A program made the position numbers and the translations under genes. The notes under the pieces were generated by a model. The model made no database searches and was not told the DNA's origin. It was given only the letters and a program-made list of their open reading frames with translations. From Gibbula magus (lineage: Eukaryota > Mollusca > Gastropoda > Trochida > Trochidae), in assembly GCA_936450465.1 (NCBI GenBank), contig OW388297.1, positions 48,746,130-48,810,129 on the forward strand: DNA of 64,000 nucleotides. The letters are read 5' to 3'. This document shows positions 60,146 to 64,000 of this stretch, piece by piece (position 1 is the first letter of the stretch; each line of letters starts with the position of its first letter).

Positions 60146-62252
60146 ATATAACTTATAATGATGTATCCATAAAATGCATATTCAATATTTGATTTTAACA
60201 TTTTTTTACATTTGAGTTATGAGACTCTTTATTCATTATCAAAAGAATACGTGTTGGCATTGTCAATATTTCCAACATTTTAAAGTGTTATGTCCACATA
60301 AGAGCCATACACACTCAAGCAGGTTTCCAAATTGGTGAATTTCAGATTAGAAGCTGAAATCCTAGAATACGTGGAATTTGGCACCACCCGAAACAATACC
60401 GGAAGGATACGACGACGAGACCTAGAACGTGATTTCCATGGCAACCAGACATTATACAGACCCCACACTGAAAAATGGAACAGCGAGGACAACTGTAGCC
60501 CCTTCATGTGTTACAACGTGGACTACGAACTGCCCAGGTTGTCAAACTTTATACCGCAGGAACTGTCAGAACTTAATCACTATGTCTCTCTTTGTTTTCT
60601 ATTTGTTAAAATCACAGGGGCATGTATTGCTGATTACGATATTTTCAAGGTCAAAGATACGTCTTAAGCCCTGTTTATTCGGCGAACTTTGCACATATGT
60701 AATATTGCTTATGGTAGTAATATACACACGATAGTAAAAGTAAATTTACTATGCGTTCATACGTGTTTAATTTCTGCCTAAGCAAATGGGTTTCCAACTC
60801 TTTTAATATATGAATAGAGAATTCCTAAAACATGTCAATTAATATGTATTAGAACTAAACTTAATAATTACATTAATTTATATCTGTCAACACTGGTTTG
60901 ACTATATCTCCCTAGTTATAATAATGAAAATCGGATACCTAGATTTACCTTTTAGTGAGTGAGTGAGTTATTGTTTAACGCCGCTTCGGCAGTATTGCAG
61001 ACATTAGCGGCGAGTTTACCTTTTAAGAGTAAGACACTATTTAGACCATGCGTTTTTATTTAGTTGCTTTTCATAGAAGCGCCTTAAACCGAGACTCTGT
61101 GAGGAAGCCATTTTTAGCTCATCTGGCCTGAAAGGCCCGATGGGCTTATGGCATGGCATGGTGTCCGGCGTCCGTCCGTCCGTAAACGTTTCGCTTTTTC
61201 GTCTTCTTCTCCAGAACCACTTGGTCTAGGCAACTGACATTTTGTGTACAGACTCCTTGGCCAATGGGGATTCTAAATTGTAAAATTGGTGACCCTGTGA
61301 CCCCAAATAGGGTCACAGGGGTCACATTCTTAAAAACCTATTTTCATCTTCTTCTCCAGTTCCATAATGTCTAGAGAGCTGAAAAGTTGTGTACAGACTC
61401 CTTGGCCAATGGGGATTCTAAATTGTAAATTTCGTGACCCTGTGACCCCAAATAGGGTCACAGGGGTCACATTCTTAAAAACCTATTTTCATCTTCTTCT
61501 CCAGTTCCATAATGTCTAGAGAGCTGAAAAGTTGTGTACAGACTCCTTGGCCAATGGGGATTCTAAATTGTAAATTTCTGACCCTGCAACCCCCCAAAAA
61601 AGGTCACAGAGGTCATGACCTTAAAACCTATTTTCATCTTCTTCTCAAGAACCACTGATCCTAGAGACTTGAAATTTCATGTACAGACTCCTTGGCCGAT
61701 TAGGATTCCTAATAGTAGATTTCATGATCCTTTGACCCCAAATATATGTCACAGAAGTCATGACCTGAAAAGCTTTTTTTATATTGAGATTTTATGGCTC
61801 TTCAAAGGGAGATAATAAACAACAGTGAATCTTCAATTGTGTCTTTATTCGTAGGGTATTTTATCTCTGGCCTCAAACATAGGTCAGAGGGGGAGGGACC
61901 TGTAGACCTAGTTCATCTTCTCCATTTAAAGTGCTTTCTATTTGTTGTACCTCTCACCTAGAAGTTAACATTTTGAACCACTGACCCTAGAGACTTGAAA
62001 TTTCATGTACAGACTCCTTGGCCAATTGGAATTTGGGGACCTTTAGACCTATTTCATCTTCTCCATTTAAAGTGCTTCCTGTCACCTAGAAGTTGACATT
62101 TTGAATTAGTTAATGTAGCCTATATAAAGCCTGATGAGCTACAGAGCCAGTGGCTCTATTTTTTCTGTTGACTTTAAATGCTAGTCACGGTATACATTTC
62201 ATTGAATTGGGCACAGTAATCCAACTAAGAAAGCCCTCCTTCTGTGTGTGTG

Positions 62253-62303
<51 letters not shown>

Positions 62304-63702
62304 TTTTGGGTCCAAAAGGTCTGTGACTAGTGTAGCCTTTAAGACTTATCATCATTCAAAGTTTGTTAGAAATACCTGCAGTGGGTTTTGCTTAATCATG
62401 TTATCAAGAACTGTAAACTTGATAAACACGCCAATAACCATCAGGATTCAGTTAAATCGCTGAATCCTAATTATCACATAGTCTTACGAGATTTCATGAC
62501 CTCAAATCAAAATGCTCCTACAGATCAAGCAAACTCCCAAATAAAATCTACAAACAACACATGCATACCATCGATCAGTACCAGAATCATGTAATTCATT
62601 GTGTATCACTGCAGATATGACGGTGTCAACACAACAATGGCGTCTTTGTTTCTGGAGAAGCTACAGTCGTGGGTGAAGACCTACCAGAAGGCTAAGAGAG
62701 ACGGATGGGAACTCAAGGTCAACAACCTATTTAGTAAAGAATATATCTTTCCATGTGAATTTGACTTAAATTTAGTATGCTGCTAAAAACAGCCGTGAAG
62801 TGCTTAAGAAGGTCAAATTCAATATGCTATTAGACAGAGTGCTTGTAACCTTTGTAAAGCATGGAATCTAAGAAAGAAAGCAATCAGAATATAAAGGGAA
62901 AAAGTTTAAAAACCGAACAATGCATTATGATTGACCCACATCAATAAGTCAAACGCGTCAATTAGCGAAAGAAACGTAAATTTGGAAGCTAATTTATATC
63001 AGACAAAATGAAAATTTGGGTTCATAATGTTTAAAGGCGCTGTAGCACGTTTTTTGCATATTTTGTTTTCTCAAATGTGCTATTTAATATTAAAATCTAT
63101 GCAATATGTTGTTATGTCAGAGGGTTAAACGTCTTATTACATGATCCGATAAGCCATATCTATAAAAAAATGGTTATCCGTATTGATAGAAAATTTTTGA
63201 ACACATTAACATGGCCGTTCAACGGAAAATGGATTCACATGGCTTAATCAAACAATGTACATTCATTTTAGAACTCTTTTTATTGATTGAGGGTTATTAT
63301 TAAGCCATTGGTAACACTTATTTTCATTTTCTTGATATCACTAATTTTTGTGGGAAAAACGTGCTACAGCGCCTGTTTTAGGTCATGCAACTACTGGGCA
63401 TGATATATTTGATGATAAGGGGTGGATACACAACTTCAGTGAAATCAGCACATATGGCATGTTGGCAGGTATTAAAGCAAAATAAAATATCCAAAGCCAT
63501 GATGGATTCATATCTAATACTATCAGTTTTGCTTCATTAAACCCTCAATATTTCAGACCACCCTGTGGCTCGGGGATTGTGTGGAGCTGTGTGACGTGGG
63601 TCTACCTGACTCGCTCCAGTTCAACTTCATCAACACCTCTAACCTGTCTGACAGATTCGGCATTGTGCCTCTCCTGGTCCACTGTCAGGGCAGGCTCAAG
63701 AG
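46094..63702 (+). CDS. DUF4470 and MYND-type paralogue, gene B (5' part, six exons in window)
   Basis: Exons 46094-46115 (or 49760-49781 as the alternative first exon), 58079-58416, 59322-59644, 60346-60537, 62615-62717 and 63557-63702. Lengths 22, 338, 323, 192, 103 and 146 nt and all phases equal those of gene A exons 1-6. The product begins MSLASFLSSPRKVYTPEEF, then the DUF4470 core, nearly identical to gene A. The remaining exons, including the expected MYND exon, lie beyond the right edge. The first intron is about 8-12 kb and full of LINE debris. Same orientation as gene A, so a tandem duplication. Function unknown. Confidence 0.88.
46497..47151. mobile_element. MITE with ~75-bp inverted repeats (duplication copy 1)
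   Basis: The left end ctaaggtgatcgtaggtcac to ggttaaccttagtaaa is inverted at 47047-47137 (actaaggttaacctaatctc ... cgatcaccttag). The interior contains two TGACGTCA palindromes (46930-46937, 46952-46959) and a 63-aa chance frame. Second copy at 50161-50735. Confidence 0.85.
47550..48464 (-). pseudogene. LINE 3' fragment (reverse transcriptase C-terminal region), copy 1
   Basis: On the minus strand IEQVHSKFCKFLLRVSYMTV, LSECGRFPLFINGR, then after a frameshift TTRYSRSSYEMLKTL, NNWVSFVRTILFTHGFGHVW and FIQVFKQRCKDIYQQDWY. This is the tail seen downstream of the RT domain in CR1/Jockey-type non-LTR elements. The 3' untranslated part continues to about 47550. Part of the duplicated block. Confidence 0.82.
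48413..48884 (+). other. Spacer between the two duplicated blocks
   Basis: Begins with a little more LINE-related sequence and then unique DNA, with a small gtggcgagtattagccgcca hairpin near 48757. No gene. Confidence 0.5.
49619..49759 (+). promoter_or_regulatory. Conserved upstream block, gene B exon 1b
   Basis: Near-identical to 45953-46093 and more distantly to 21500-21608. Retains agttacttcccttagatcag and ccccttcttggaaatgtaaa. Confidence 0.65.
49760..49781 (+). CDS. Gene B first exon, copy 1b
   Basis: Same MSLASFL coding and CTTT|gtaagt donor as copy 1a, with one silent change (TCC to TCA). It is the nearer of the two to exon 2 (58079). Either copy can splice in frame to exon 2. Confidence 0.78.
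50161..50735. mobile_element. MITE with ~75-bp inverted repeats (duplication copy 2)
   Basis: Second copy of 46497-47151, somewhat shortened. It has three TGACGTCA sites (50368-50375, 50551-50558, 50573-50580). Confidence 0.83.
51418..51536. repeat. ~118-bp foldback
   Basis: gtaggagaatgtccgaaaac and tggccattagttttgc pair with gcaaaactaatggcca and gtttgaggacattctcctac, with catgttt/aaacatg near the centre. It sits exactly at the left border of the insertion. Confidence 0.85.
52010..52700 (+). repeat. Degenerate AT-rich array of 'ttgaaaattcaa' units
   Basis: Dozens of imperfect units such as agtatcttgaaaattcaact in the first half and their complement aagttgaattttcaagata in the second half, so the array changes strand around 52350. 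Related in sequence to the 21-bp array at 53951-54058. Confidence 0.75.
53097..53853 (-). pseudogene. LINE 3' fragment, copy 2
   Basis: Minus-strand LRVSYMTVNKVVLSECGRF, TTRYSRSSYEMLKTL and NNWVSFVRTILFTHGFGHVW in one longer frame than copy 1. Interrupted at 53325-53476 by a short AT-rich insertion flanked by partly repeated 'gtctt.ccggtata'. Ends abruptly at the duplication border. Confidence 0.8.
53951..54058 (+). repeat. 21-bp tandem repeat, about five units
   Basis: aattttcaagatatcaaatt a repeated head to tail, the last unit with tgatact. Directly follows the duplication border. Confidence 0.9.
54163..55490 (-). pseudogene. Non-LTR retrotransposon endonuclease fragment
   Basis: Minus-strand APE-type endonuclease: RFSGGIAVYVRQ, ASFVLFGDINARIG (Asn of the GDxN motif), then after a frameshift GEYTFIWHQGNSVVDYCVVS and LSESDHLPLKVNM (the SDH catalytic motif). 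Upstream on the same strand is a Ser/Arg-rich coding-like stretch (55260-55490) ending in a stop, probably the hinge before the domain. The RT core expected below 54163 is missing; the 53097-53853 tail may belong to the same family. Confidence 0.85.
55500..56150 (+). other. Gene B intron 1, nothing recognised
   Basis: AT-rich spacer between two LINE fragments; may hold LINE untranslated sequence. Confidence 0.4.
56150..57440 (-). pseudogene. Non-LTR reverse transcriptase fragment, L1/Tx1-like
   Basis: Minus strand, several frames: NCFGRGCRQGDLIA (57280-57330) and LAQFADDITL (about 57160-57190, the FADD box) from the RT palm, WSARNLRPFGRNTILKSLLL and FQFIWRGKPDKVKRDVLV from the region after the thumb, then LQYRIIHNILPTN and CRFCNKDLENLEHLFWYC, a zf-RVT-type C-terminal motif. 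Frameshifts and stops throughout, no endonuclease upstream. A different clade from the 54163-55490 fragment. Confidence 0.87.
57441..58078 (+). other. End of gene B intron 1
   Basis: AT-rich, no element ends recognised; finishes with the acceptor tattttcag at 58078. Confidence 0.45.
58079..58416 (+). CDS. Gene B exon 2, DUF4470 core
   Basis: Completes Ser, then SPRKVYTPEEFKKLEHNTDHY, and from YYPIGNC to the donor is nearly identical to gene A exon 2, nucleotides included. The only change seen after that point at protein level is LLD to LLN before TIDPENDADIK. Donor ATAAAG|gtagat. Confidence 0.92.
58417..59180 (+). other. Gene B intron 2, nothing recognised
   Basis: Small open frames at 58790-59071 on the plus strand have no family resemblance. 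Confidence 0.4.
59181..59298. mobile_element. 118-bp palindromic MITE next to a splice acceptor
   Basis: Arms of 46 bp, apparently perfect: tataaggcgacccgatttta through gattccataact and its reverse complement, loop 26 bp. TA or TATA at both borders. Its right edge is 23 bp upstream of gene B exon 3 and it is absent from the matching intron of gene A. Confidence 0.9.
59322..59644 (+). CDS. Gene B exon 3
   Basis: 323 nt, acceptor tcctcctcag|TTTC, donor GGACAG|gtatga. FLWSVWNEALLNEDHHTRLQ and YFGSDWTREKLILGMKWFG are conserved with gene A. Confidence 0.9.
60097..60143 (+). repeat. (ATT)n microsatellite
   Basis: About 15 uninterrupted att units in intron 3 of gene B. Confidence 0.95.
60346..60537 (+). 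CDS. Gene B exon 4
   Basis: 192 nt, acceptor atttcag|atta, donor ctgcccag|gttgtc. LEAEILEYVEFGTTRNNTGR and SPFMCYNVDYELP(R), as in gene A. Confidence 0.9.
60955..61018 (+). repeat. SINE 3'-tail-like fragment
   Basis: gtgagtgagtgagttattgt ttaacgccgc with cggcagtattgcagacatta, a motif found at the 3' ends of dispersed molluscan SINEs (recalled, not searched). Confidence 0.55.
61117..62163 (+). repeat. Hairpin-headed modular repeat, AGCTCATCTGGCCTGAAAGG family
   Basis: Head tagctcatctggcctgaaag and gcccgatgggctta can fold, then ggcgtccgtccgtccg. Four or more ~125-bp units follow (tcatcttcttctccag, agagctgaaaagttgtgtac, actccttggccaatggggat, gtgaccccaaatagggtcac), and the end is cctgatgagctacagagcca. 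Second copy of the family at 10690-11270. Confidence 0.82.
62253..62301 (+). repeat. (TA)n microsatellite
   Basis: About 24 uninterrupted ta units preceded by a short tgtg run. Confidence 0.95.
62615..62717 (+). CDS. Gene B exon 5
   Basis: 103 nt, acceptor cactgcag|atat, donor CTCAAG|gtcaac. YDGVNTTMASLFLEKLQSWV as in gene A, ending DGWELK. Confidence 0.9.
63031..63376. mobile_element. MITE, 'GGCGCTGTAGCACG' family, copy 5
   Basis: Ends TTAAAGGCGCTGTAGCACG and CGTGCTACAGCGCCTGTTTTA. The interior is more diverged than that of the other copies. Confidence 0.8.
63557..63702 (+). CDS. Gene B exon 6
   Basis: 146 nt, acceptor atttcag|ACCA, donor CAAGAG|gtacgt. TTLWLGDCVELCDVGLPDS, as in gene A. 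It ends in phase 2; the following exon is off-window. Confidence 0.9.
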
Positions 63703-63754
63703 GTACGTGCTTGGGGGATTCTTATATTAACATATAATAATAATTTCATTGCCA

Positions 63755-63808
63755 TCATCATCGTTAGCAGGATCATAATCATCATCATCATCATCGTCGT
63801 CGCCATCG

Positions 63809-63846
<38 letters not shown>

Positions 63847-63850
63847 GTCA
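63755..63850 (+). repeat. (ATC)n microsatellite, gene B intron 6
   Basis: atcatcatcatcgtcgtcg followed by a longer pure cat/atc run. Positional counterpart of 27600-27800. A further cagcagcagcag stretch lies at 63970-63985. Confidence 0.92.
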
Positions 63851-64000
63851 TCATCGTTGCATTGCAATGTTAATAATTGTCGTTATGGTATATATTTTGT
63901 TAGTTTTGTTAGATTGGTGCCGAGATAGTTGTTATAAAATACATTATCAAAATTCTGACCTTCATGAGCATCAGCAGCAGCAGCATCAGACCTTTTTTCA

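Noticed and set aside
62248..62463. 71-aa frame starting in (TA)n
   Set aside because: Its N-terminal half is the translated microsatellite.

Overview
This is intron-rich animal nuclear DNA, most likely from a mollusc. The evidence is GT..AG spliced genes with phase-consistent joins, tRNA-derived SINEs ending in a 'tttaacgccgc' type tail, and a dense mix of Tc1/mariner, TTAA-flanked, Mutator-like and LINE debris. There are no prokaryotic features. The species cannot be named from the sequence; the mollusc call rests on the repeat families and is an inference.

Layout. (1) 558-12009, plus strand: the last six coding exons (342 codons) of a NEMP1/TMEM194 nuclear-envelope membrane protein; its 5' exons lie left of the window. 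Two copies of a 1.48-kb TTAA-flanked element sit head-to-head around its penultimate exon. (2) About 12-21.5 kb: intergenic and repeat-rich, with a SINE that has a clear 12-bp target duplication, a mariner remnant, a broken Tc1-like element and hairpin-headed repeats. (3) 21609-38011, plus strand: a complete 16-exon gene (here gene A) whose exons join without a frame break into 980 codons. It has an N-terminal DUF4470-type domain and a C-terminal MYND zinc finger. Its introns hold an apparently intact Tc1-like transposon nested inside an older MITE, a Mutator-type MITE and a decayed Tc1. (4) 38-45 kb: intergenic, with nuclear-receptor-half-site-like tandem repeats, a short fragment resembling a MULE transposase C terminus and a second Mutator-type MITE. 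(5) 46094-63702 and beyond: a tandem paralogue (gene B). Its first exon and promoter occur twice (46094 and 49760) inside a duplicated block; exons 2-6 (58079-63702) match gene A in length and phase, and the rest lies right of the window. LINE fragments on the minus strand fill its long first intron.

How it fits together: the host content is one nuclear-envelope gene and a young tandem pair of DUF4470-MYND genes. Everything else is transposable-element biology acting on them. Elements flank a skippable exon, sit within about 25 nt of two splice acceptors, and accompany the duplication of a first exon. Coordinates of exon joins are by eye from splice consensus and phase. No alignment or database search was run.
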